Below are positions 16,276 to 24,909 of a stretch of 64,000 nt of DNA, piece by piece. The stretch is from assembly GCF_035987325.1 (NCBI RefSeq), contig NZ_CP108488.1, positions 1,612,001 to 1,676,000 of the forward strand. The letters are read 5' to 3'. The number at the start of each line of letters is the position of its first letter. Positions within the stretch are counted from its first letter, which is position 1. Source of the stretch: Streptomyces sp. NBC_01244. GTDB taxonomy: Bacteria; Actinomycetota; Actinomycetes; Streptomycetales; Streptomycetaceae. Below the pieces are notes generated by a model that did not search any database, had not been told where the DNA came from, and saw nothing but the letters and a program-made list of their open reading frames with translations. A program made the translations under genes and the position numbers.

Positions 16276-18120
16276 ATGCAGATCAGCGATCTTCCGTATC
16301 CGGACCCAGGGGTACCCGATGCTCGCTCCGGCCCCCGGTTCCTCTGGTGGCTGGGGCGGGGCCAACTCGGCGGACAGGCCAAAAGCCTGTGCTGGGGGCT
16401 GCTCCACTTCGGCGGCATCGCGGGCCTGCCGTACACCGTGGGCATGGGCATCGACGCGGTCGTGGACGGCGACGGCGCCCGGCTGCTGTGGGTCGGCGGT
16501 CTGATCGCGCTGCTCGGCGTCGCGATCTCGCTCGGCGACGCGATGCTGCACCGCACGGCCGTCACCAACTGGATCACCGCCGCCGCGCGGGTCCAGCAAC
16601 TGCTCGCCCGCAAGACCGCCGAGCTGGGCTCCGCCCTGACCCGGCGGGTCGCGGCGGGCGAGGTGGTGGCCGTCTCCACGGGTGACGTGGAGAAGATCGG
16701 CTGGTTCGTCGAGGCGGTCTCCCGCTTCCTGGCCGCAGCCCTGACCCTGGTCATCGGCTGTGTCGTCCTGCTGTTCTACGCGCCCACGATCGGCGTGGTC
16801 GTGGCCCTCGGCATGCCGGTGCTCGCCCTGGCCGTCCTGCCGCTGCTGCCGCGCGCCACCCAACGCGCCGACCTCCAGCGGGAGAAGGCGGGCAAGGCCA
16901 CCGAACTTGCCTCGGACACCGTGGCGGGGCTCCGGGTCCTGCGCGGCATCGGCGGTGAGGAACTCTTCCTCGGCCGCTACCGAGAGGCCTCGCAGCAGGT
17001 CCGCGAAGCAGCCGTGCACAGTGCCCGGATGTGGGCGCTGATCTCCGCGGTCCAGGTGCTGCTGCCGGGAGCGCTGCTGGTCACGGTGGTCTGGTACGGG
17101 GCCGCTCTCGTACTGGACGGCCGCCTGGACGTCGGCGAACTCGTCGCCGCCTTCAGCGCGGTGGCGACCATGCTCTACCCGCTGCGGCACTTCGAGGAGA
17201 TCGCGATGGCGTACTCCTTCTCGCGCCCCTCCGCCAAGCGGGCGGCCCGCGTGCTGTCGCTGACCCGGACCGACGCGGAGGCGGAGGCCGCCGCGGAACC
17301 GGCCGTCGCCGCCGAGGTCGCCCATACCCCGGCCCCCGGCGGAGACCTGTACGACCCGGAGACCGGGCTGCTGGTCCCGGCGGGCCGGTTGACCGCCGTG
17401 GTGTGCGGGGATCCCGACCTGGCGGGCCGCCTCGCGGAGCGCCTGGGCGGGCACCCGATGGACGCCGCGGCCGGACCCTCCGTCCTGCTGGGCGGCGTCG
17501 CGCTGGACGAGCTCGCGCTGGACACCGCGCGCACGCTGGTCCTCGTACAGGACAAGGATCCGGTCCTGCTGTCCGGGACGCTGCGCGCACTGTTCGACGT
17601 ACCGGCGTCCGGGGCGGTCGAAGCTCCGGCGGCGCTCGCGGCGGCCCAGTGCGCGGACGTGCTGGACGCCCTGCTGCAGTCCGCCCCGGGCGGGGTGGAC
17701 GACCCGATGGACGCCAGGATCACCGAGCGCGGCCGCTCGCTGTCCGGCGGGCAGCGCCAGCGGCTGGCCCTGGCGCGGTCCCTGGTGACCGATCCCGAGG
17801 TGCTGGTGCTGGACGAGCCGACCTCGGCGGTCGACTCGCACACCGAGGCCCGGATCGCGGACGGGATCGCGGCCCTGCGCGCCGGTCGCACGACGGTGGT
17901 GCTGGCCTCCTCGCCCCTGCTGCTGGACCGCGCCGACCGGGTCGTGCTGATCGACGAGGGCAAGGCGGTGGCGAGCGGCACGCACCGCGAGCTGCTGCAC
18001 GGCGACCCGCGCTACCGGGCGGTCGTCACCCGCGAGACCGAGGAAGAGCAGCGGACCGTGGAAGAACAGCAGCTCCCGCGGCTGGAATCCGTACTGACTG
18101 AGATCGAGGAATCAGCATGA
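16276..18120 (+). CDS. Heterodimeric ABC exporter subunit with degenerate Walker A
   Basis: A 614-residue half-transporter: six membrane helices (about residues 40-310) and an ATPase domain. The P-loop position reads VVCGDPDLAGRL, lacking the GxxGxGK(S/T) lysine, and the H-loop histidine is replaced (VVLASSPLLL). Signature LSGGQRQR and Walker B LVLDEPTSAVD are intact. Together with the next gene this gives one consensus composite site and one degenerate site, the known arrangement of heterodimeric exporters such as TM287/288 and BmrCD. Its stop overlaps the next start (ATGA). The substrate is unknown; the divergent dioxygenase-like gene may make or modify it. Confidence 0.88.
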   Translation: MQISDLPYPDPGVPDARSGPRFLWWLGRGQLGGQAKSLCWGLLHFGGIAGLPYTVGMGIDAVVDGDGARLLWVGGLIALLGVAISLGDAMLHRTAVTNWITAAARVQQLLARKTAELGSALTRRVAAGEVVAVSTGDVEKIGWFVEAVSRFLAAALTLVIGCVVLLFYAPTIGVVVALGMPVLALAVLPLLPRATQRADLQREKAGKATELASDTVAGLRVLRGIGGEELFLGRYREASQQVREAAVHSARMWALISAVQVLLPGALLVTVVWYGAALVLDGRLDVGELVAAFSAVATMLYPLRHFEEIAMAYSFSRPSAKRAARVLSLTRTDAEAEAAAEPAVAAEVAHTPAPGGDLYDPETGLLVPAGRLTAVVCGDPDLAGRLAERLGGHPMDAAAGPSVLLGGVALDELALDTARTLVLVQDKDPVLLSGTLRALFDVPASGAVEAPAALAAAQCADVLDALLQSAPGGVDDPMDARITERGRSLSGGQRQRLALARSLVTDPEVLVLDEPTSAVDSHTEARIADGIAALRAGRTTVVLASSPLLLDRADRVVLIDEGKAVASGTHRELLHGDPRYRAVVTRETEEEQRTVEEQQLPRLESVLTEIEESA

Positions 18121-19898
18121 TCGGCGTGGCACCGCCACCATACGATCCGGCCGCCCCGGAAACGGCCGCGACCCTGCCCGTGGGCAGCGCCGCGACGGTA
18201 CGGGGCTACGTGCGCGGCCTCTTCCGCCGCCACCGGCGGGCCTTCCTGGTCCTGGTGGGGGTCAACACGGTCGCGGTCATCGCCTCCATGGTCGGCCCGT
18301 ACCTGCTGGGCCAGGTCGTGGACCGGCTCTCGGAAGGGGCCCGCGAACTCCATCTGGGCCGGGTGGGCCTGCTGTTCGCCCTGGCGCTCGGCGTCCAGAC
18401 CGTGTTCGTGCGACTGGTCCGGCTGCGCGGGGCGATGCTCGGCGAGGAGATGCTGGCCGATCTGCGCGAGGACTTCCTCGTGCGGTCGGTGGGCCTGCCG
18501 CCGGGCGTGCTGGAGCGCGCGGGGACCGGTGACCTGCTGTCGCGGATCACCACCGACATCGACCGGCTGGCCAACGCGATGCGCGAGGCCGTGCCGCAGC
18601 TGGCCATCGGCGTGGTCTGGGCGGGGCTGCTCTACGGGGCGCTCGCCGTGACCGCGCCGCCGCCGGCGCTGGCCGCGCTGGTGGCGCTGCCGGTCCTGGT
18701 GATCGGCTGCCGCTGGTACTTCAAGCGGGCGCCCCGGGCCTACCGCTCCGAGGCGGCCGGGTACGCGGCGGTCGCCGCCGTGCTCACCGAGACGGTGGAC
18801 GCGGGCCGCACCGTCGAGGCGCACCGCCTGGGCGGGCAGCGGATCGAGCTGTCGGAGCGGCGGATCAAGGAGTGGGTGGCGTGGGAGCGGTACACGCTGT
18901 TCCTGCGGACGGTCCTCTTCCCCGTCGTCAACGTCACCTACGTGACGATCCTCGGCTCGGTGCTGATGATCGGCGGGTACTGCGTGATCCAGGGCTGGAT
19001 GTCGGTGGGGCAGCTGACCACGGGCGCCCTGCTCGCGCAGATGATGGTCGATCCGATCGGCCTGATCCTGCGCTGGTACGACGAACTGCAGGTCGCGCAG
19101 GTCTCGCTGGCCCGGCTGGTGGGCGTGCGGGAGATCGAGCCGGACGCGGGCGACGCGGGTGTCTCCCCCGACGGCCGGGACGTCAGGGCCGACCAGGTGC
19201 ACTTCGGGTACCGCGAGGGCGTCGACGTACTGCACCAGGTGTCGATGTCGGTGCCGCCGGGCACCCGGATGGCCCTGGTCGGGCCCTCGGGCGCCGGCAA
19301 GTCCACGCTGGGCCGGCTCCTGGCGGGCATCTACGCACCGCGGACCGGTGAGATCACCCTCGGTGGGGCGCGGCTGTCGCAGATGCCGGCGGAGCGGGTG
19401 CGCGAGCACGTGGCCCTGGTCAACCAGGAGCACCACGTGTTCGTGGGCTCCCTGCGGGACAACCTGCGGCTCGCGCGCACGGAGGCCGGTGACGCCGAGC
19501 TGTGGGCGGCGCTCGGCGCGGTCGACGCGGAGGACTGGGCGCGGGCGCTGGACGCCGGTCTGGACACCGAGGTCGGCTCGGGAGCCTCGGCGCTGACCCC
19601 GGCACAGGCGCAGCAGATCGCGCTGGCCCGACTGGTGCTGGCCGATCCGCACACGCTCGTACTGGACGAGGCCACCTCGCTGCTGGACCCGCGCGCGGCC
19701 CGGCACTTGGAGCGTTCGCTGGCCCGGGTGCTGGACGGCCGCACGGTGATCGCGATCGCGCACCGGCTGCACACCGCGCACGACGCGGACGTGATCGCGG
19801 TGGTCGAGGCCGGCCGCATCACCGAGCTCGGCTCGCACGACGCCCTGGTCGAGGCCGACGGCGCGTACGCCGCCCTGTGGCGCTCCTGGCACGGCTGA
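18117..19898 (+). CDS. Heterodimeric ABC exporter subunit with degenerate signature motif
   Basis: A 593-residue half-transporter with six helices (about 35-320) and an ATPase domain. Walker A GPSGAGKST, Walker B LVLDEATSLLD and H-loop AIAHRLH are canonical, but the LSGGQ signature is replaced by LTPAQAQQ. Because a signature motif serves the partner subunit's P-loop, this defect falls in the same composite site as the partner's missing Walker A. The pair therefore keeps exactly one hydrolysis-competent site. Translationally coupled to the upstream subunit by an ATGA overlap. A strong hairpin terminator follows. Confidence 0.88.
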   Translation: MIGVAPPPYDPAAPETAATLPVGSAATVRGYVRGLFRRHRRAFLVLVGVNTVAVIASMVGPYLLGQVVDRLSEGARELHLGRVGLLFALALGVQTVFVRLVRLRGAMLGEEMLADLREDFLVRSVGLPPGVLERAGTGDLLSRITTDIDRLANAMREAVPQLAIGVVWAGLLYGALAVTAPPPALAALVALPVLVIGCRWYFKRAPRAYRSEAAGYAAVAAVLTETVDAGRTVEAHRLGGQRIELSERRIKEWVAWERYTLFLRTVLFPVVNVTYVTILGSVLMIGGYCVIQGWMSVGQLTTGALLAQMMVDPIGLILRWYDELQVAQVSLARLVGVREIEPDAGDAGVSPDGRDVRADQVHFGYREGVDVLHQVSMSVPPGTRMALVGPSGAGKSTLGRLLAGIYAPRTGEITLGGARLSQMPAERVREHVALVNQEHHVFVGSLRDNLRLARTEAGDAELWAALGAVDAEDWARALDAGLDTEVGSGASALTPAQAQQIALARLVLADPHTLVLDEATSLLDPRAARHLERSLARVLDGRTVIAIAHRLHTAHDADVIAVVEAGRITELGSHDALVEADGAYAALWRSWHG

Positions 19899-19930
19899 CG
19901 CCCGCCGCGCCTCCTCATGGCGATATGGAG

Positions 19931-19972
19931 ATGGCCCGGTCCCGTCCGCAGCCGCGGACGGGACCGGGCCAT
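19931..19972. terminator. Bidirectional intrinsic terminator hairpin
   Basis: A perfect 19-base stem (19931-19949 with 19954-19972) around a four-base AGCC loop lies between the convergent ABC exporter and YdjM-like genes. The stem is GC-rich and flanked by A on one side and T on the other, so it can work for both strands. Confidence 0.85.
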
Positions 19973-19995
19973 CGCCACGAGGAACCTGGAGGAAC

Positions 19996-20787
19996 CTAGA
20001 AGAAGCCGAGGGCCGAAGCTCCGCCGGCTCCGCCGAGGAGCATGAACACGGGCATGAGGACCTTGAGCTCCACCCAGCTGCCCGCGCGGAAGCGCATCAT
20101 CTTCGGCGGGCCGATCGGGTACCAGCGCTTGCCCGCGATGGGCAGGGGCCACAGGATCGGGCAGCCGGAGACGGTCAGGGCGTCGCCGATGTCGTGGACC
20201 AGGGCGCCGAGCACGATCGGCAGGCCGAGCCAGAGGTACTCCTGGCCGGGGGCGGTGAAGAGCCAGTCGGAGCCGTTGCCGGGCTGGTCGAGCACGCCGG
20301 CGAGTATCCAGGCGCTGGTCGCGCCGAGCAGCCAGACCAGGACGTCGCTGGACATGCGGGCGGCCCGCCACAGCAGGCCTTCGACGGCGAGGACCAGGTG
20401 GATGAAGAGGAGGGCGAGGACGCCCCACCGGTCCGCGGTGACGGCGATGGCGGAGGCGCCGGCGCCGATCAGGACGGCCCAGACCCAGGTGTGGGTCAGG
20501 GTGCGGTGGCCGCCGGTGCGGCGGGCGTCGCGCGGGGCCCGGGTGGCTTTGTAGACCCCGTAGGAGATCTTGTCGACCACCTCGCACAGGCCCCGGGAGA
20601 GCGGACCGAAGGCGCGGGAGATCGTCGCCGACTTGTGGTCCAGGTCGGGGGCGAGGGCGGCTCCGGCGCAGATGAGGGCGCCGACGACGAGGACGGGCCA
20701 GGGCATCGGGTGCCCGGAGGCTGCCGCCGCGGCACCCACCCCCAGCCAGGCCGCTGCCCCGGACAGTGAGTGCGCCGGACCCATCAT
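19996..20787 (-). CDS. YdjM/DUF457-like membrane-bound metal-dependent hydrolase
   Basis: A 263-residue membrane protein with about six hydrophobic segments. Metal-site-like motifs are APDLDHKSATIS and GGHRTLTHTWV, as in the YdjM family (PF04307, LexA-regulated inner-membrane putative hydrolases), and a further conserved VHDIGDALT. The biochemical role of the family is unknown. The start pair ATG-ATG at 20787/20784 has GGGGA six bases upstream; the frame is open to 20943 but that would overlap the divergent helicase gene. It ends next to a strong bidirectional terminator. Confidence 0.8.
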   Translation of the reverse strand: MMGPAHSLSGAAAWLGVGAAAAASGHPMPWPVLVVGALICAGAALAPDLDHKSATISRAFGPLSRGLCEVVDKISYGVYKATRAPRDARRTGGHRTLTHTWVWAVLIGAGASAIAVTADRWGVLALLFIHLVLAVEGLLWRAARMSSDVLVWLLGATSAWILAGVLDQPGNGSDWLFTAPGQEYLWLGLPIVLGALVHDIGDALTVSGCPILWPLPIAGKRWYPIGPPKMMRFRAGSWVELKVLMPVFMLLGGAGGASALGFF

Positions 20788-20923
20788 GGTCGTTCCCCGC
20801 CCCGGTGGTGTGCTGGTCGGGCCCTGTTGACGGTGTCGTTCGGGCCGCATCGACGGCACAGCGTACCGCCGATGATCTTCCTTCTGTCCGCCGGTTCCCT
20901 GATCCGGTGGGAAGCCAGGCAAG

Positions 20924-23455
20924 ATGGGGGGTGTGACCCTCATTGATCAGCTCCCGCCGAACGCCGACCCCGACGCCCTCTTCGAGGCTTTCTCCTCGTG
21001 GGCGGAGGACCAGGGCATCACCCTGTACCCGGCCCAGGAGGAAGCGCTGATCGAGGTCGTCTCGGGCGCGAACGTGATCCTGTCCACCCCGACCGGCTCC
21101 GGCAAGAGCCTGGTGGCGGCGGGTGCGCACTTCACGGCCCTGGCCCAGGACAAGGTCACCTTCTACACCGCGCCGATCAAGGCGCTGGTCTCGGAGAAGT
21201 TCTTCGACCTGTGCAAGCTCTTCGGCACCGAGAACGTCGGCATGCTGACCGGCGACGCCTCGGTGAACTCGGACGCGCCGGTGATCTGCTGCACCGCCGA
21301 GGTCCTGGCCTCGATCGCCCTGCGCGACGGCAAGTACGCCGACATCGGCCAGGTCGTGATGGACGAGTTCCACTTCTACGCGGAACCGGACCGCGGCTGG
21401 GCCTGGCAGATCCCGATCCTGGAGCTGCCGCAGGCGCAGTTCATCCTGATGTCGGCGACGCTCGGCGACATGAAGCGGTTCGAGGAGGACCTGACCCGGC
21501 GCACCGGCCGGCCCACCTCGGTGGTCCGCTCCGCGAACCGGCCCGTTCCGCTGTCCTACGAGTACGTCACGACGCCGATCACCGACACCATCACCGAGCT
21601 GCTGGAGACCCGGCAGGCGCCGGTCTACATCGTGCACTTCACCCAGGCCCAGGCGGTCGAGCGGGCGCAGTCGCTGATGAGCATCAACATGTGCACCCGC
21701 GAGGAGAAGGACAAGATCGCCGAGCTGATCGGCAACTTCCGCTTCACCACCAAGTTCGGCCAGAACCTCTCGCGCTACGTCCGCCATGGCATCGGCGTGC
21801 ACCACGCGGGCATGCTGCCCAAGTACCGCCGCCTGGTGGAGAAGCTGGCCCAGGCCGGGCTGCTCAAGGTCATCTGCGGCACCGACACCCTCGGCGTCGG
21901 CGTCAACGTCCCGATCCGCACGGTGCTGTTCACGGCGCTGACGAAGTACGACGGCACCCGGGTCCGCACGCTGCGCGCCCGCGAGTTCCACCAGATCGCC
22001 GGCCGCGCCGGCCGGGCCGGCTTCGACACCGCCGGTTATGTGGTGGCCCAGGCGCCCGAGCACGTCATCGAGAACGAGAAGGCCCTCGCCAAGGCGGGCG
22101 ACGACCCGAAGAAGCGCCGCAAGGTGGTCCGCAAGAAGGCCCCCGAGGGCTTCGTGGCCTGGTCGGACACCACCTTCGAGAAGCTCATCGGCGCCGACCC
22201 GGAGGCGCTGACCTCGCGCTTCAAGGTCACCAACATCATGCTCCTGTCGGTCATCGCCCGGCCCGGCGACGCCTTCAAGGCGATGCGCCACCTGCTCGAG
22301 GACAACCACGAGCCGCGCAAGGCCCAGCTGCGCCACATCCGGCGGGCCATCGCCATCTACCGCTCCCTGCTGGACGGCGGCGTCGTCGAGAAGCTCGACA
22401 CCCCGGACGCCGAGGGCCGCACGATCCGGCTGACCGTCGACCTCCAGCAGGACTTCGCGCTGAACCAGCCGCTGTCCACCTTCGCCCTGGCCTCCTTCGA
22501 CCTGCTGGACCCGGAGTCCCCGTCCTACGCGCTGGACATGGTCTCCGTGGTGGAGTCCACGCTGGACGACCCCCGCCAGATCCTCGCCGCCCAGCAGAAC
22601 AAGGAACGCGGCATGGCCGTGGGCGCGATGAAGGCCGACGGGGTCGAGTACGAGGAGCGGATGGAGCGGCTCCAGGAGATCACCTATCCCAAGCCCCTCG
22701 AAGAGCTGCTCCTGCACGCCTACGACGTGTACAGCAAGAGCCACCCGTGGGTCCGCGACCACCCCGTCTCCCCGAAGTCGATCATCCGCGACATGTACGA
22801 ACGCGCGATGACCTTCACCGAGTTCACCTCGTACTACGAACTGGCGCGGACCGAGGGCATCGTGCTGCGCTACCTGGCCGGCGCCTTCAAGGCTCTCGAC
22901 CACACCATCCCCGACGACCTCAAGTCCGAGGACCTCCAGGACCTGATCGAGTGGCTCGGCGAGCTGGTCCGCCAGGTCGACTCCAGCCTGCTCGACGAGT
23001 GGGAGCAGCTGGCGAACCCGGAGGTGGAGACGGCGGAGCAGGCCCAGGAGAAGGCCGACCAGGTCAAGCCGGTCACCGCGAACGCCCGCGCCTTCCGCGT
23101 CCTGGTCCGCAACGCCATGTTCCGCCGGGTGGAACTGGCGGCCCTGGACCACGTCAACGTGCTGGGCGAGCTGGACGGCGACTCCGGCTGGGACGCCGAC
23201 GCCTGGGGCGAGGCCATGGACGGCTACTGGGACGAGTACGACGACCTGGGTACGGGCCCCGACGCGCGCGGCCCCAAGCTGCTCCAGATCGAGGAGGACC
23301 CGGCACACGGCCTGTGGCGCGTCCGGCAGACCTTCGCCGACCCCAACGGGGACCATGGCTGGGGCATCAGCGCCGAGGTGGACCTCGCCGCCTCCGACGA
23401 GGAGGGCCGTGCGGTCCTGCGCGTCACCTCGGTCGGCGAACTCGGCCAGCTCTGA
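20924..23455 (+). CDS. DEAD/DEAH-box RNA helicase with DUF3516 C-terminus
   Basis: An 843-residue superfamily-2 helicase. Motif I is TPTGSGKS (about 55-62), motif II is MDEFH (about 146, a DEFH variant), motif III SATL, and motif VI QIAGRAGRAG (about 357), as in Ski2-like helicases. The C-terminal half (about 400-840) corresponds to DUF3516, an actinobacterial extension. A role in RNA turnover or ribosome assembly is likely but not shown. The ATG at 20924 is used; a GTG three codons later (20933) is an alternative. It is divergent from the YdjM-like gene with a 136-base promoter region. Confidence 0.92.
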   Translation: MGGVTLIDQLPPNADPDALFEAFSSWAEDQGITLYPAQEEALIEVVSGANVILSTPTGSGKSLVAAGAHFTALAQDKVTFYTAPIKALVSEKFFDLCKLFGTENVGMLTGDASVNSDAPVICCTAEVLASIALRDGKYADIGQVVMDEFHFYAEPDRGWAWQIPILELPQAQFILMSATLGDMKRFEEDLTRRTGRPTSVVRSANRPVPLSYEYVTTPITDTITELLETRQAPVYIVHFTQAQAVERAQSLMSINMCTREEKDKIAELIGNFRFTTKFGQNLSRYVRHGIGVHHAGMLPKYRRLVEKLAQAGLLKVICGTDTLGVGVNVPIRTVLFTALTKYDGTRVRTLRAREFHQIAGRAGRAGFDTAGYVVAQAPEHVIENEKALAKAGDDPKKRRKVVRKKAPEGFVAWSDTTFEKLIGADPEALTSRFKVTNIMLLSVIARPGDAFKAMRHLLEDNHEPRKAQLRHIRRAIAIYRSLLDGGVVEKLDTPDAEGRTIRLTVDLQQDFALNQPLSTFALASFDLLDPESPSYALDMVSVVESTLDDPRQILAAQQNKERGMAVGAMKADGVEYEERMERLQEITYPKPLEELLLHAYDVYSKSHPWVRDHPVSPKSIIRDMYERAMTFTEFTSYYELARTEGIVLRYLAGAFKALDHTIPDDLKSEDLQDLIEWLGELVRQVDSSLLDEWEQLANPEVETAEQAQEKADQVKPVTANARAFRVLVRNAMFRRVELAALDHVNVLGELDGDSGWDADAWGEAMDGYWDEYDDLGTGPDARGPKLLQIEEDPAHGLWRVRQTFADPNGDHGWGISAEVDLAASDEEGRAVLRVTSVGELGQL

Positions 23456-23561
23456 CCGCCTCCCGGATCCGCCCGGGCGGCCACGCGATCCGCAACCGGC
23501 CCCCGACCCGCACCCGACCGGCGCCGTCCCGGCTGCCGGGCCCGACAGTGGAGATCCTCTG

Positions 23562-24464
23562 ATGACGAACCCCGCCGAGAGGCTGGTCGATCTGCTCGAC
23601 CTGGAGCAGATCGAGGTCAACATCTTCCGGGGCGCCAGCCCCCAGGAGTCCCTGCAGCGCGTCTTCGGCGGCCAGGTCGCCGGCCAGGCGCTGGTGGCGG
23701 CCGGCCGCACCACGGAGGGCGACCGGCCCGTCCATTCCCTCCACTCGTACTTCCTGCGCCCCGGCATCCCCGGAGTGCCGATCGTGTACCAGGTGGAGCG
23801 GGTGCGCGACGGGCGCTCCTTCACCACCCGCCGGGTCACCGCGGTCCAGCAGGGCAAGACCATCTTCAATCTGACCGCCTCCTTCCATCACCCGGAGGAG
23901 GGCAGCATCGAGCACCAGCTGCCGCCCCGCCTCGACTTCCCGCACCCGGACACGCTCCCGAAGGTCGTGGACGAGATCCGGGAGCACCTGGGCACGCTGC
24001 CGGAGGCGCTGGAGCGGATGGCCCGCCGCCAGCCCTTCGACATCCGTTACGTGGACCGGCTCCGCTGGACCCCGGAGGAGCTCAAGGACGCCGATCCGCG
24101 CAGCGCGGTGTGGATGCGCGCCGTCGGCCCGCTGGGCGACGACCCGCTCGTGCACACCTGCGCCCTCACCTACGCCAGTGACATGACCCTCCTCGACGCC
24201 GTGCGCATCCCCGTGGAGCCCCTGTGGGGCATGCGCGGTTTCGACATGGCCTCCCTCGACCACGCCATGTGGTTCCACCGGCCGTTCCGGGCGGACGAGT
24301 GGTTCCTGTACGACCAGGAATCGCCCATCGCGCACGGCGGCCGGGGCCTGGCCCGCGGCCGCATCTACGACCTCGAAGGCAGGCTGCTGGTGTCGGTCGT
24401 CCAGGAGGGACTCTTCCGTCCCTACGGCGCCAAGGCCTCCAAGCCGGCCGTGTCGCCCCAGTAG
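23562..24464 (+). CDS. tesB: Acyl-CoA thioesterase II
   Basis: A 300-residue TesB-type double-hotdog thioesterase. Conserved segments are FGGQVAGQALVAA, HSLHSYFLRPG, GRSFTTRRVTAVQ, LDHAMWFHRPF with the catalytic aspartate, DQESPIAHGGRGLARG and the C-terminal VVQEGLFR with the catalytic glutamine. It hydrolyses medium and long acyl-CoAs. The ATG at 23562 has GTGGAG eight bases upstream; the frame is open further but would overlap the helicase end. It is probably co-transcribed with the helicase. Confidence 0.93.
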   Translation: MTNPAERLVDLLDLEQIEVNIFRGASPQESLQRVFGGQVAGQALVAAGRTTEGDRPVHSLHSYFLRPGIPGVPIVYQVERVRDGRSFTTRRVTAVQQGKTIFNLTASFHHPEEGSIEHQLPPRLDFPHPDTLPKVVDEIREHLGTLPEALERMARRQPFDIRYVDRLRWTPEELKDADPRSAVWMRAVGPLGDDPLVHTCALTYASDMTLLDAVRIPVEPLWGMRGFDMASLDHAMWFHRPFRADEWFLYDQESPIAHGGRGLARGRIYDLEGRLLVSVVQEGLFRPYGAKASKPAVSPQ

Positions 24465-24498
24465 TCCCTCCCGTCCTCGAAGAACTGAGCGAGTTCCC

Positions 24499-24909
24499 AT
24501 GCCCACCCCGGCCACTCCAGCCCTGCCCTGCCCGTGCGGGCTGCCCGCCGCCTATCCGGAGTGCTGCGGCCGCTTCCACTCCGGCGAGCGGCAGGCGCCC
24601 ACCGCCGAGCTGCTGATGCGCTCCCGCTTCAGCGCCTTCGCCGTCGGCGACACCGCCTACCTCCTGCGCTCCTGGCACCCGACGACCCGGCCGGGCGTGC
24701 TCGACCTGGATCCCGGGCAGCGCTGGGAACGGCTGGAGATCCTGGCCACCGAGCGCGGCGGGATGTTCGAGACGGAGGGCTCAGTGGAGTTCCGGGCGCA
24801 CTACCGCGAGGGCCGGCACACCGGCTCGCTGCACGAGCACAGTTCCTTCGCCCGGGAGAACGGGGCCTGGGTCTACGTCGGCCCCCTCTCCCCCGTGGAC
24901 TTCGACTGA
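24499..24909 (+). CDS. YchJ family protein (UPF0225)
   Basis: A 136-residue protein of the YchJ family: an N-terminal SEC-C-like zinc motif CPCGLPAAYPECCGRFH, then TAELLMRSRFSAFAVGD and an NTF2-like fold with VEFRAHYREG and a terminal WVYVGP. The zinc cluster probably mediates binding to ribosome or Sec components; the family's function is not established. It lies 34 bases after tesB. Its 3' end overlaps the convergent DUF6397 gene by 37 bases. Confidence 0.88.
   Translation: MPTPATPALPCPCGLPAAYPECCGRFHSGERQAPTAELLMRSRFSAFAVGDTAYLLRSWHPTTRPGVLDLDPGQRWERLEILATERGGMFETEGSVEFRAHYREGRHTGSLHEHSSFARENGAWVYVGPLSPVDFD

Noticed and set aside
19331..23869. A 1512-codon open frame on the minus strand across the ABC exporter, YdjM and helicase region
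   Set aside because: Low-complexity Arg/Gly/Leu/Asp translation opposite well-supported genes; a GC-rich antisense shadow.
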